DNA of 64,000 bases from assembly GCA_017545325.1 (NCBI GenBank), contig JAFWOX010000091.1:1-64000 (forward strand), in the 5' to 3' direction. The position numbers and the translations under genes were made by a program. Below the pieces are notes generated by a model. It was not told the DNA's origin. It searched no databases and worked only from the letters and a program-made list of their open reading frames with translations. Position 1 is the first letter of the stretch, and the number at the start of each line of letters is the position of its first letter. The DNA comes from Oscillospiraceae bacterium (GTDB lineage Bacteria; Bacillota_A; Clostridia; Oscillospirales; Oscillospiraceae). Positions 31,228-38,438 of the stretch are shown here, piece by piece.

Positions 31228-32349
31228 ATGGTATCAATCGCAATTCTCGGCTTCGGGATCGTGGGTTCCGGCGTAGCCGGCGTACTGGAAAAGAACCGGG
31301 AGCAGATCGACGCTGCAGCCGGGGAAGCGGTACGGCTGAAGTATATCGTGGACGTGCGGGATTTTCCCGATAGTCCCTTTGCCCCTCTGCTCACCAAGGA
31401 TTTTTCCGCCGTGGAGCGGGATCCCGATGTTCGGGTGGTGGTGGAGACCATCGGCGGCTGCGGCGTCGCCCTGGAGTTCACCCGCCGGGCCATCCTGGCC
31501 GGTAAGCATGTGGTGACCTCCAACAAGGCCCTGGTGGCCGCCCACGGGCGCGAGCTGCTGGAGCTGGCGAAGCTGCACAATGTCAATTATTTCTTCGAGG
31601 CCAGTGTGGGCGGCGGGATCCCCGTGCTCCGGCCCCTGAAGTTCGACCTGGCGGGCAACCGGATCACCCGCATACGGGGCGTTCTCAACGGCACGACGAA
31701 CTATATCCTCACCGCCATGCGGGAGGAGAAGCTGAGCCTGGAGGAGGCCCTGCGCAGCGCCCAGGCCCGCGGCTATGCTGAGGCGAATCCCACGGACGAC
31801 CTGAACGGCATGGACGCCGCCCGGAAGCTGGCCATCCTCTCCGACCTGGCCTGGGGCCGGGAGGTCCGGGCAGAGGAGATCGCCCGGGAGGGGATCCAGA
31901 ATGTCAGCCTGAAGGATGTGGAGTGCGCCGCCCGGCTGGGAGGCAAGCTGAAGCTGATCTGCGAGGCAAAGCTCCTGCCGGAGGGCGGGCTGACGGCCTT
32001 TGTCGCCCCCCAGGTCGTAATGCCCGGCAGCATGCTCTATGCCGTGGACGAAGCCTTCAACGCCGTGCTGATCACCGGCAACGCCGTGGGGGACGTGATG
32101 TTCTACGGCACCGGCGCGGGAAGCGAGCCCACCGCCAGCGCCGTGCTGGGGGATGTGCTGGACGCCGTCCGGCACAGGGACAAGCGCAGGGACATAGGCT
32201 GGTCCGGGGACCCGGCGGTGCTCAGCGATCCCATGGCGGTGAGCGGGCGCTGGTATGTGCGGCGGGGCGACGTCGCCGTTATCGCAGAGGCGCATCCCGC
32301 CGGACCGGCGGGGGAGGACGCCGCCTGCTATCGGGTCCTGGAAAAATGA
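31228..32349 (+). CDS. hom: homoserine dehydrogenase
   Basis: A 373-residue enzyme reducing aspartate semialdehyde to homoserine for threonine and methionine. The N-terminal Rossmann loop is ILGFGIVGSGVAGVL, and the catalytic domain shows ASVGGGIPVLRPL, the signature GVLNGTTNYILTAM, the active-site region EANPTDDLNGMDAARKLAIL, and YGTGAGSEPTASAVLGD. It lacks the C-terminal ACT domain of longer forms, so feedback control must differ. ATG 31228 follows AGGTGA; GTG 31219 is an alternative start. lysC follows after 46 bases, giving a joint aspartate-family operon. Confidence 0.95.
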   Translation: MVSIAILGFGIVGSGVAGVLEKNREQIDAAAGEAVRLKYIVDVRDFPDSPFAPLLTKDFSAVERDPDVRVVVETIGGCGVALEFTRRAILAGKHVVTSNKALVAAHGRELLELAKLHNVNYFFEASVGGGIPVLRPLKFDLAGNRITRIRGVLNGTTNYILTAMREEKLSLEEALRSAQARGYAEANPTDDLNGMDAARKLAILSDLAWGREVRAEEIAREGIQNVSLKDVECAARLGGKLKLICEAKLLPEGGLTAFVAPQVVMPGSMLYAVDEAFNAVLITGNAVGDVMFYGTGAGSEPTASAVLGDVLDAVRHRDKRRDIGWSGDPAVLSDPMAVSGRWYVRRGDVAVIAEAHPAGPAGEDAACYRVLEK

Positions 32350-32395
32350 GAAGAGGAACCGTGGTATACGGTTGAAATAAGGTGGGATCGGAACA

Positions 32396-33604
32396 ATGCT
32401 AATCGTACAGAAATTCGGCGGCTCCTCCGTTGCGGATGCTGCCAAGCTTCGGCGGGTGGCCGGCATCATTGCGGACGCAAAGAAGGCCGGGAACGACGTC
32501 ATCGTCGTCCTCTCCGCCCAGGGGGACACCACCGACGACCTGATCGCCAAGGCGCATGAGATCAGCCCGGAGCCCAACCGCCGGGAGCTGGATATGCTCA
32601 TGGTCACCGGGGAGCAGATCTCCATCTCCCTCTGCGCCATGGCGCTGCAGGAGCTGGGGATTCCGGCCATTTCTCTGCTGGGGTGGCAGGTGCGCCTGCG
32701 CACCAGCTCGGAATACGGCAGCGCCCGGATCCGCAGCTTGGATACCGAGCGCATCCAGCAGGAGCTGGACCAGGGCAAGGTGGTTCTGGTGGCAGGCTTC
32801 CAGGGCGTCAACCGCAGGGGGGATATGACTACCCTGGGCCGGGGCGGCAGCGATACCACCGCCGTGGCCATCGCAGCGAAGATGCATGCGGATCTGTGCC
32901 AGATCTATACGGATGTGGAGGGCGTGTACACCGCCGACCCCAGGATCATTCCCAATGCGAAGAAGCTGGATGAGATCACCTACGCCGAGATGCTGGAGCT
33001 GGCCTCCATGGGCGCGCAGGTGCTGCATAACCGCTCCGTGGAGCTGGCCAAGCGCTACGGGGTGGAGCTGGAGGTCCTCTCCAGCTATGTCCGCAAGCCC
33101 GGTACTAAAGTTAAGGAGGTCGTGAAAACCATGGAGGAGACCAAGATCAGCGGCATTGCCAAGGACGATAAGATCGCCCGGCTGGCCCTGGTGGGCCTGA
33201 AGGATGAGCCCGGCATCGCCTTTCGCGTTTTCCGGGTCCTGGCCAAGGAGAAGATCAACGTGGATCTGATCCTCCAGTCCATCGGCCGGGACAATACCAA
33301 GGATATCAGCTTTACCCTGGCCCGGGACGATCTGAGCCGGGCGAAGGCCGCCCTGGAAAAGGAACAGGACTCCATCGGCTACGAGAAGCTGACCGTGAAG
33401 GACCAGGTGAGCAAGCTCAGCGTGGTGGGCGCCGGGATGATCAATAAATCCGGCATCGCCGTGATGCTCTTTGAAGCCCTGGCCGCGGCCCAGGTGAATA
33501 TCCACATGATCTCCACCAGCGAGATCAAGATTTCCGTGCTGATCGACGCCAGCAAGGCGGAGGCAGCCATGCGCGCGGTGCACCGGAAGTTTTTTGAGGA
33601 GTGA
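32396..33604 (+). CDS. lysC: aspartate kinase
   Basis: The 402-residue product phosphorylates aspartate, the entry to lysine, threonine and methionine. It starts with MLIVQKFGGSSVADAAKL, the family signature, followed by VTGEQISISLCAMAL, GRGGSDTTAVAIAAKM and IYTDVEGVYTADPRI for substrate and ATP binding. Residues from about 255 form two ACT domains (LALVGLKDEPGIAFRVFRVLAK and LSVVGAGMINKSGIAVMLFEAL), the binding sites for lysine and/or threonine as feedback inhibitors. Co-transcription with hom suggests it is threonine-responsive, but this is inference. Confidence 0.96.
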   Translation: MLIVQKFGGSSVADAAKLRRVAGIIADAKKAGNDVIVVLSAQGDTTDDLIAKAHEISPEPNRRELDMLMVTGEQISISLCAMALQELGIPAISLLGWQVRLRTSSEYGSARIRSLDTERIQQELDQGKVVLVAGFQGVNRRGDMTTLGRGGSDTTAVAIAAKMHADLCQIYTDVEGVYTADPRIIPNAKKLDEITYAEMLELASMGAQVLHNRSVELAKRYGVELEVLSSYVRKPGTKVKEVVKTMEETKISGIAKDDKIARLALVGLKDEPGIAFRVFRVLAKEKINVDLILQSIGRDNTKDISFTLARDDLSRAKAALEKEQDSIGYEKLTVKDQVSKLSVVGAGMINKSGIAVMLFEALAAAQVNIHMISTSEIKISVLIDASKAEAAMRAVHRKFFEE

Positions 33605-33613
33605 GTTTTCCGC

Positions 33614-33675
33614 GCCCGGGCGGTTTCGCCCGGGCCGACCGGCTCCCGCCGGAAGGTGCGCTCCGTGTTTTTTTA
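33614..33675 (+). terminator. terminator region of hom-lysC
   Basis: A 9-bp stem GCCCGGGCG (33614-33622) / CGCCCGGGC (33627-33635) and a second short stem CCGGC/GCCGG (33639-33652), then a T7 run at 33668-33674. The T-run is distant from the stronger stem. Confidence 0.5.
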
Positions 33676-33690
33676 TGCAAATTATCGAAT

Positions 33691-33725
33691 TCAGTCTTGT
33701 AATTTTGTCAGTCTTGTGCTAAACT
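33691..33725 (+). promoter_or_regulatory. promoter with a 10-base direct repeat
   Basis: TTGTAA (33697-33702), 17-base spacer, extended -10 TGC-TAAACT (33720-33725). TCAGTCTTGT occurs at 33691-33700 and again at 33708-33717, so one copy overlaps the -35 and one ends just before the -10. Confidence 0.65.
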
Positions 33726-33780
33726 GCATTTACAAGAGCAGTAGCTTTGATTTTACCTGGTAAGTCTGGAGGAAGATCAA

Positions 33781-34347
33781 ATGGAATTCGATCCGAAAAG
33801 AGCTGGAATCCTGCAGCGCTGCAAGATCGCCCATCTGGCCATCGTCATTTGCGTTGCCCTCATTTTCCTGAGCTGGTTTTTCCCTTATTTCAAGTATGAT
33901 CCCTGGGATGATAAGGACCTGAAGACCCAGAACAGCATGTGGGGCGAGATTTTCTTCAATTACAACTTCATGCAGCTTGAAGATTACATGAAGGAAGACG
34001 CCACCTATAAGACCTCCGCTCCCTATTCGGAGGAGACTCCCTTCAAGTTTGTCAGCCTGCGTCAGCTCGGCGCCCCGGTGATCTGCATGGTCTGCGGCAT
34101 CATCATTCTGGCGACCATGGGCAAAAAGGGCATTATGACGAATTTGATCCCGTTGATCATGTCCATCGTGGGCATCAAGGGCTGGTTCGCGGGCAACCTG
34201 ATGCCGAGGTGGGCGAATACCGGCTTCCAGTACATCAGCGGAGCCTTGTTCATCGTCATGTTTATCATTACCGTGATCAGCATTGTCTTTGCGGTGCAGG
34301 AGATCAAGTCCCGTCCTGCGGACTACTACCTGCCCTCTCTCAACTGA
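33781..34347 (+). CDS. four-helix membrane protein of unknown function
   Basis: A 188-residue protein after a GGAGGAAGATCAA ribosome site. Hydrophobic helices lie at about residues 16-35, 97-113, 117-134 and 150-170, with a 60-residue extracellular loop between the first two that is rich in Tyr, Asp and Lys (FKYDPWDDKDLKTQN). Codon use is less GC-rich than that of most neighbours. No domain is recognised. It is a single-gene transcript with its own promoter carrying a direct repeat and a very strong terminator, suggesting separate regulation. Confidence 0.7.
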   Translation: MEFDPKRAGILQRCKIAHLAIVICVALIFLSWFFPYFKYDPWDDKDLKTQNSMWGEIFFNYNFMQLEDYMKEDATYKTSAPYSEETPFKFVSLRQLGAPVICMVCGIIILATMGKKGIMTNLIPLIMSIVGIKGWFAGNLMPRWANTGFQYISGALFIVMFIITVISIVFAVQEIKSRPADYYLPSLN

Positions 34348-34355
34348 GCCTTACC

Positions 34356-34393
34356 GAAGAAGGGCGCGCAAGCTGCGCGCCCTTCTTTTTTTG
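34356..34393 (+). terminator. strong intrinsic terminator
   Basis: A 13-bp stem, AAGAAGGGCGCGC (34357-34369) / GCGCGCCCTTCTT (34375-34387), loop AAGCT, then a run of T. Confidence 0.93.
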
Positions 34394-34416
34394 CCCGTGC
34401 GCCTTTCCGCCCGGCT

Positions 34417-34444
34417 CATTTCCCTCTCCTTGGGCGCATATACT
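34417..34444 (+). promoter_or_regulatory. possible sigma-E-type promoter of spoIIID
   Basis: CATATACT at 34437-34444 fits the sigma-E -10 pattern (CATA-N3-T), with a CATTT -35-like element at 34417-34421, 15 bases upstream. spoIIID is sigma-E-dependent in Bacillus, so the match is plausible but weak in the -35. Confidence 0.4.
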
Positions 34445-34479
34445 CCCAATGATCCCTCCGGGATCAGGAAGTACGGGGA

Positions 34480-34752
34480 GTGGTGCCTATTCGCACGGAG
34501 ATCGAGGACAGAGCATTCCGGCTCGCGATCTACATGATCGAAAACGGAGGAACCGTCCGGGCTGCCGCAGCGCGATACGGGGTCTCAAAGTCCACGGTAC
34601 ACAAGGACCTGACCCGGCGTCTGCCGGAGATCGATCCGGCCCTCTACCGCCGGGTGAAGGAGATCCTGGACCGCAACAAGGCGGAGCGTCACCTTCGGGG
34701 AGGAGCGGCCACCAGAAGAAAGTACAAAGGGGAAACGGGGGAGGGAAGCTGA
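34480..34752 (+). CDS. spoIIID: sporulation transcription factor SpoIIID
   Basis: A 90-residue protein matching SpoIIID: a helix-turn-helix with NGGTVRAAAARYGVSKSTVHKDLT, then RLPEIDPALYRRVKEILDRNKAERHLRGG, including the basic C-terminal helix with HLRGGAAT that contacts the minor groove. In the mother cell it both activates and represses sigma-E genes and helps make sigma-K. Start is GTG 34480, 8 bases after AGGAAG. Its presence, with coat genes elsewhere in the window, shows that the organism is, or recently was, a spore former. Confidence 0.95.
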   Translation: MVPIRTEIEDRAFRLAIYMIENGGTVRAAAARYGVSKSTVHKDLTRRLPEIDPALYRRVKEILDRNKAERHLRGGAATRRKYKGETGEGS

Positions 34753-34765
34753 CCCCCATAAATAT

Positions 34766-34829
34766 CCGTCCCGGAGCATGGGCAGATACGCCGGTTGGAC
34801 CGGGTTCTCCCATTCCGGGACGGTTTTTT
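34766..34829 (+). terminator. spoIIID terminator
   Basis: CCGTCCCGG (34766-34774) pairs with CCGGGACGG (34815-34823), with inner CATGGG/CCCAT pairing, then TTTTTT. Confidence 0.85.
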
Positions 34830-34899
34830 GAAATTGCCTGAAAGGCGGAGTCGGCCTGGGGCCGGCTCCGCGAGGGGAGCCTTTCCCAAATGAGGATCC

Positions 34900-36075
34900 T
34901 TAATCCTCCTCCCGGTTGTCATCCTCGTCGTAGGGATCCACCGGATCGTCGTCCTCCGGGTCGTCGTCATCGCAGGGATCCTCGTGCTCGTTGTCCCCCA
35001 GGTCGTCGTCATCGCAGGGATCCTCGTGCTCGTCGTCCTCCGGGTCGTCATCGCAGGGATCCTCGTGATCGTCCTCCTCCGGGTCGTCGTCGTGGGGATC
35101 CTCATGCTCGTCGTCCTCCGGGTCGTCGTCGTGGGGATCCTCGTGGTTATCGTCCGCCGGGTCGTCGTCGCAGGGATCCTCGTGGTCGTCGTCCTCCGGG
35201 TCGTCGTCATCGTAGGGATCCTCGTGGTCGTTGTCCTCCCGGTCATCGTTGTCATCGGGATCCTCCGGGTCAAGCAGGGATTCCCAATCGCCGAGGACTT
35301 CTCCTCCGTCTCCCAGATATCCGGAAATATCGATACCCGCAGCCCGACAGTATTTGATCAGACCTGTCATGGGCATTCCGGTAAGAAGCTCCATATCCCA
35401 GGCGGGGTGATCCTGCAGGAGCCGAAGGATCAGGGTCGCCTTGCCGGGGGTGATCCCGTATTTCCCGGCAAGCTCTTCTGCAGCGGCGTCCGGCTTTATC
35501 GTCTGCCCAAGGATAATGCTGTTTCCGAGAAGATTCCTCAGCGTCTGTTCAGCATCCTCGGAAACTCTCTGCCTCAAGGACTCCGTCCTGCTTTCGTTTC
35601 TTCCGTTTACGGAGATCAGCAGCGTATTCTGCGCCGGAGACAGATATCCGTGCCTGACCATCGAGCCGAGCAGGGCGTTCATGGCCGTGTCGATATGGGT
35701 GTTTCTGAGCTTCATGTTATCCAGGATGATCCGGCCGTCTTCGTTGTCCGCCTCGGCGCGAACCACCCGCCCAAGGCGGTTTACCTCCACCGAGACGCTG
35801 GGATTCACATCCAGACAGATTGTGGCGTCGGGGGTGCGGAAAAGCTGGAACCATCCGATGAAGACAAGCGCAAAGCAGGCTGCGGCGAGACCGGCCCATC
35901 CCCGGTAATTCCGGGATGCTTTTGTCTTCTTATGCCCCGCTTCCTCCAGATACCAGACGTCCCCGGAGGCTTTTTCCACCGGCTTTTCCCAAAGCTCCTC
36001 AGCATGGTTCGGAGTCATGGCCGCTGCTGCCCGGCGGATCTGGTCGTTCACCTGCCGTTCATTCAGACTTTTCAC
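34900..36075 (-). CDS. RsgI-like anti-sigma factor with a long acidic C-terminal repeat
   Basis: A 391-residue protein. Residues 1-56 are cytoplasmic, one membrane helix spans about 57-79, and the extracytoplasmic part opens with ATICLDVNPSVSVEVNRLGRV, followed by LLISVNGR, the conserved RsgI-like middle domain. A helical region follows (about 175-265). Residues 269-391 are an Asp/Glu/His/Pro repeat, seven HEDP-centred units of 13-14 residues with five DPC cysteines and no lysine, a plausible metal-binding or cell-surface tail. The GTG start overlaps the sigma-factor stop (GTGA), as expected for a sigma/anti-sigma pair. RsgI proteins usually partner SigI and end in polysaccharide-binding domains; here an ECF sigma and an acidic repeat replace them. 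Confidence 0.85.
   Translation of the reverse strand: MKSLNERQVNDQIRRAAAAMTPNHAEELWEKPVEKASGDVWYLEEAGHKKTKASRNYRGWAGLAAACFALVFIGWFQLFRTPDATICLDVNPSVSVEVNRLGRVVRAEADNEDGRIILDNMKLRNTHIDTAMNALLGSMVRHGYLSPAQNTLLISVNGRNESRTESLRQRVSEDAEQTLRNLLGNSIILGQTIKPDAAAEELAGKYGITPGKATLILRLLQDHPAWDMELLTGMPMTGLIKYCRAAGIDISGYLGDGGEVLGDWESLLDPEDPDDNDDREDNDHEDPYDDDDPEDDDHEDPCDDDPADDNHEDPHDDDPEDDEHEDPHDDDPEEDDHEDPCDDDPEDDEHEDPCDDDDLGDNEHEDPCDDDDPEDDDPVDPYDEDDNREED
34903..35271. repeat. in-frame tandem repeat encoding the acidic tail
   Basis: Seven imperfect copies of a 39-42-base unit, each with GGATCCTCGTG or GGATCCTCATG on the plus strand. They keep the reading frame, and copy number may vary between strains. 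Confidence 0.9.
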
Positions 36076-36647
36076 AGTACCCCCTCCAATGCTGACCGCA
36101 GTCTTTTGATCCCGCGGTTATACTTAGATAAAACGGTCGATAAAGGCATATCCATCAGGCCGGCGATTTCTCTGTGCTTCATCCCGCTTACCGCATGGAG
36201 CATGATGATCCTGCAGGTATCCTCCGGAAGGACCGTAAAGGCTTTCTCCAGCGTCAGCCTGTCGTCGGCGTTTTCGATCTGATCGAGTCCCAGATCCTGC
36301 GCCCTGTCCTCCTCCGGAAGCGGTACGATGCGGGCGCGCTGCCTGTACGTCATCAGGCAGATATTTCGGGTGATCGTAAAGATCCAGGCCAGCGGTTTTC
36401 CCTGGGGCTGATACAGGTGCGCCGCGCTTCTTATCTTCAGGAACGTATCCTGCATGGCGTCCTCGGCCTCGGTGCGGTTGCGGAGGATGCTTAAGGCATA
36501 GGCGAAGACTGCTGAGGAGCATTTTTCATACAGGGTGAGGAATGCCTCTTTATCCTCGGCGGCAATGCGTGAGAACAGAGACTCATCAAGCTGAATCTCA
36601 GCTTGCTGAGCCGGTGCCTCATAGACTACTGCTTCGAATACCAGCAC
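36072..36647 (-). CDS. ECF-type RNA polymerase sigma factor
   Basis: A 191-residue sigma-70-family protein. Region 2 is seen in AFLTLYEKCSSAVFAYALSI, then RNRTEAEDAMQDTFLKI and PLAWIFTITRNICL; region 4 is seen in LPEDTCRIIMLHAVSGMKHREI followed by LSTVLSKYNRGIKRLR. Regions 1 and 3 are absent, as in ECF factors. The start is GTG at 36647, eight bases after AGAGG. A longer frame opening at TTG 36683 has no ribosome site. The stop overlaps the start of the RsgI-like gene by four bases, so the membrane protein presumably holds this sigma factor inactive until an outside signal releases it. Confidence 0.93.
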   Translation of the reverse strand: MLVFEAVVYEAPAQQAEIQLDESLFSRIAAEDKEAFLTLYEKCSSAVFAYALSILRNRTEAEDAMQDTFLKIRSAAHLYQPQGKPLAWIFTITRNICLMTYRQRARIVPLPEEDRAQDLGLDQIENADDRLTLEKAFTVLPEDTCRIIMLHAVSGMKHREIAGLMDMPLSTVLSKYNRGIKRLRSALEGVL

Positions 36648-36699
36648 GTCTGCCACCTCTTTTTGTCCGTTTGTGCAGCGCAATTGAATCGGTCATCCC

Positions 36700-36728
36700 A
36701 TTATACCGGAAATCGGGAGACATTTGAA
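36700..36728 (-). promoter_or_regulatory. promoter of the sigma/anti-sigma operon
   Basis: Minus strand: TTCAAA (36728-36723), 17-base spacer, TATAAT (36705-36700). It looks like a sigma-A site, so autoregulation by the ECF factor is not evident. Confidence 0.65.
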
Positions 36729-36760
36729 GCAGAAGAAAGCAAATCGGATGGACCGCGCCG

Positions 36761-36800
36761 AAAAAAGGGAGAAAGGCGGAGGACCCGCTCTTCTCCCTTT
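36761..36800 (-). terminator. terminator of the duplicated-domain exported protein gene
   Basis: On the minus strand AAAGGGAGAA (36800-36791) pairs with TTCTCCCTTT (36773-36764), followed by T residues to 36761. Confidence 0.75.
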
Positions 36801-36815
36801 CCCGGTCAGATCGCG

Positions 36816-37439
36816 CTACTTTACCCGGAAGGAGGCGGTGATCGACGTATAGGCCGTATCTCCCTTGAGCCGGATGCCGATGATCTTCACCGTATACTTT
36901 CCGCTCTCGAGACCCTCGACGGCGATCTCCATTTCATCCCTGTCCAGCTCGCTGATCCGGCATGTATAAACCTTGCCGGCAGCATCCCTGATCACGACCC
37001 TGGGGTTCTTGTACTGGACCAGTCCGTAGAAATCCAGCTCCAGCTCCCCGTCCCTGGGGTCATACTTGGCCTTCCTGACGGAAAGCTCGCTCTTGGGCGT
37101 TTTGAAGGTTCCCGTCACGGCGCCGTAGGCGCCGGCGTATCCCCTCCGGACGCCGGAAATGGTGAAGGTATACTGGGTGCTCGGCTTCAGGCCTTCCACA
37201 TGAAAGGTGATATCGTCGTCGTCCTTATCCGTGATCCTGACCGGGAGCGCTTCTCCCGCCGGGTCCTCCACCACCACGGAAACGTTTCTGTACTGGACCT
37301 TCGTTTTGAAATCCACTTCAACATAACCGCGGCCTTCATATTCGGCCTTCTGCATCTCCGGCGCGGCAGCCATGGCGGGAACCGCCATGCAGACCATGAT
37401 CACCAGAGCGAGCATCGCTGCTGCAAAACGTCTCTTCAT
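36816..37439 (-). CDS. exported protein with two homologous beta-sandwich repeats
   Basis: A 207-residue secreted protein with a signal peptide (MKRRFAAAMLALVIMVCMAVPAMA, cleavage after AMA) and a strong GGAGG ribosome site. The mature part is an internal duplication: each half has KAxY, an ExDF strand, VQYxN, a D-x-AG turn, VEGL, and an AY-containing final strand. Copy one covers about residues 30-115, copy two about 122-207. The pattern suggests fibronectin-III- or Ig-like domains. It lies directly upstream of the ECF sigma/RsgI operon on the same strand, separated by a terminator. A wall or adhesion role is possible; no ligand can be named. Confidence 0.8.
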   Translation of the reverse strand: MKRRFAAAMLALVIMVCMAVPAMAAAPEMQKAEYEGRGYVEVDFKTKVQYRNVSVVVEDPAGEALPVRITDKDDDDITFHVEGLKPSTQYTFTISGVRRGYAGAYGAVTGTFKTPKSELSVRKAKYDPRDGELELDFYGLVQYKNPRVVIRDAAGKVYTCRISELDRDEMEIAVEGLESGKYTVKIIGIRLKGDTAYTSITASFRVK

Positions 37440-37749
37440 CGATCCTTTCCTCCTTCAATTTGAATGGATTGTTCTTTCTGCGGCCGGTTCTCTCCTGACC
37501 GCTATCCTAGATTTCACCGGTCCGCCCTTTCACCCGGATAATGCGGGAGCGGCCCGATTTATCGCAGCCGATTTGAAAAAAGCAAAAAAGCCGATGGAAG
37601 GCTGCTCCGCCCCGAAGGGCGGGGAAGCGGCCCCGGCCATGCCGGCGGCCGACGGAAGTCCTGTTTTTTCCCTTGCTTTCCGGGGCCTATGCGTGTATGA
37701 TTTGCTACAGAATACCGTTTCCTGTACAGGACCGGAGAAGGAGAGCGTT
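37440..37749. other. 310-base divergent intergenic region
   Basis: Between the exported-protein gene (minus) and the DUF1292 gene (plus). It holds the GGAGG site of the minus gene, an imperfect GC-rich palindrome near 37600-37650 and the promoter at 37673-37701. I see no conserved RNA or short reading frame. Confidence 0.5.
37673..37701 (+). promoter_or_regulatory. promoter of the DUF1292 gene
   Basis: TTGCTT (37673-37678), 17-base spacer, TATGAT (37696-37701). Confidence 0.6.
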
Positions 37750-38040
37750 ATGGACGAACAAAAGGGGTACGGAGACGATTTCGTCACCATTACCGATGAA
37801 GAGGGCAATTCCTATGAGCTGGAGCGGGTCAGCGAGGAGGATATCGAGCTGGGGGACCGGGTATACCGGGCTTTCCTGCCCGTAGGGGAGACCGAGGACG
37901 ATTATTATGAAATGATCCTCTTCCGGGTGGTGGAAGAGGATGGGGAAGAGCTCCTGGAGGTCATCGAGGACGAGGAGGAGATGCAGAAGGTCTACGAGAT
38001 CTTTATGGACCGCCTCTTCCAGGAGGAAGACGAAGAATAA
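37750..38040 (+). CDS. DUF1292 family protein
   Basis: A 96-residue, very acidic protein matching DUF1292 (PF06949, the YrzB family): FVTITDEEGNSYELERV, YRAFLPV, and EMILFRVVEEDGEELLEVIEDEEE. The function is unknown. Homologues are usually encoded beside ireB and ruvX in Bacillota, but here it is separated from ireB by 25 kb. It has its own promoter, and an efficient terminator follows the stop. Confidence 0.93.
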   Translation: MDEQKGYGDDFVTITDEEGNSYELERVSEEDIELGDRVYRAFLPVGETEDDYYEMILFRVVEEDGEELLEVIEDEEEMQKVYEIFMDRLFQEEDEE

Positions 38041-38056
38041 CCGGGAGGAACGCCGA

Positions 38057-38089
38057 CCCGCCTGCCAGGCTTGCGGCAGGCGGGTTTTT
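38057..38089 (+). terminator. DUF1292 gene terminator
   Basis: Stem CCCGCCTGCC (38057-38066) / GGCAGGCGGG (38075-38084), then TTTTT. Confidence 0.92.
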
Positions 38090-38136
38090 GCCGGCTTCTC
38101 CCCGGCGTCCGGCGGCTCCGGGGGGAGGGCAAAGCA

Positions 38137-38175
38137 TAAAAACTGCCGGGTCAGCCAAAGGACTGATCCGGCAGT
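38137..38175 (-). terminator. terminator of the 6S RNA gene
   Basis: On the minus strand ACTGCCGG-A-TCAG (38175-38163) pairs with CTGA-C-CCGGCAGT (38154-38142), followed by TTTTT at 38141-38137. Confidence 0.88.
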
Positions 38176-38187
38176 CTTCCCTTTCCG

Positions 38188-38403
38188 GTTCCCCGCCTGT
38201 GCCGTGTGGACCCGTTTATCACCTGCACGAATTGCAGGTGGGTCGCCGCCCCGGGGCTTCTCTGCTTCCAACGTCCGCCCGGAGGGCGGGAGGCCTGCAA
38301 TTCACCGCGGGAGAAAAGCGTCCCTTATCATTGATGTGGGTTCTAAATAGGCCCATCACGCACACGGCAGGGCGTTCCTTGCAGCGAAGCGGAGCCCCGC
38401 CAC
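38188..38403 (-). ncRNA. ssrS: probable 6S RNA
   Basis: A 150-400-base stretch without a plausible reading frame has its own sigma-A promoter and intrinsic terminator on the minus strand. The ends close on each other: CGCCCTGCCGTGTG near the 5' end pairs with CACACGGCACAGGCG near the 3' end. Inside are CCCGCGGTGA, GCAGAGAAGCC, GCGGCGACC and the hairpin CACCTGCA/TGCAGGTG, in the same order as AGAAGCC, GCGACGAC and the CACCTTGAA hairpin of E. coli 6S RNA. 6S RNA binds sigma-A RNA polymerase in stationary phase. The RNA would be about 215 bases before end processing; exact ends are not fixed. Confidence 0.82.
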
Positions 38404-38409
38404 GCATTT

Positions 38410-38438
38410 AATATACCACAGAGACCGGGAAATATCAA
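38410..38438 (-). promoter_or_regulatory. 6S RNA promoter
   Basis: Minus strand: TTGATA (38438-38433), 17-base spacer, extended -10 TGG-TATATT (38415-38410). Transcription should begin near 38403. Confidence 0.8.

Noticed and set aside
34903..35271. Regularly spaced repeat that could suggest a CRISPR array
   Set aside because: Units are contiguous, diverge gradually and encode an in-frame protein tail; there are no unique spacers or cas genes.
34890..35357. Long Arg/Pro-rich reading frame on the plus strand opposite the acidic repeat
   Set aside because: It is the antisense image of the Asp/Glu repeat, has no ribosome site, and its composition follows from the coding strand.
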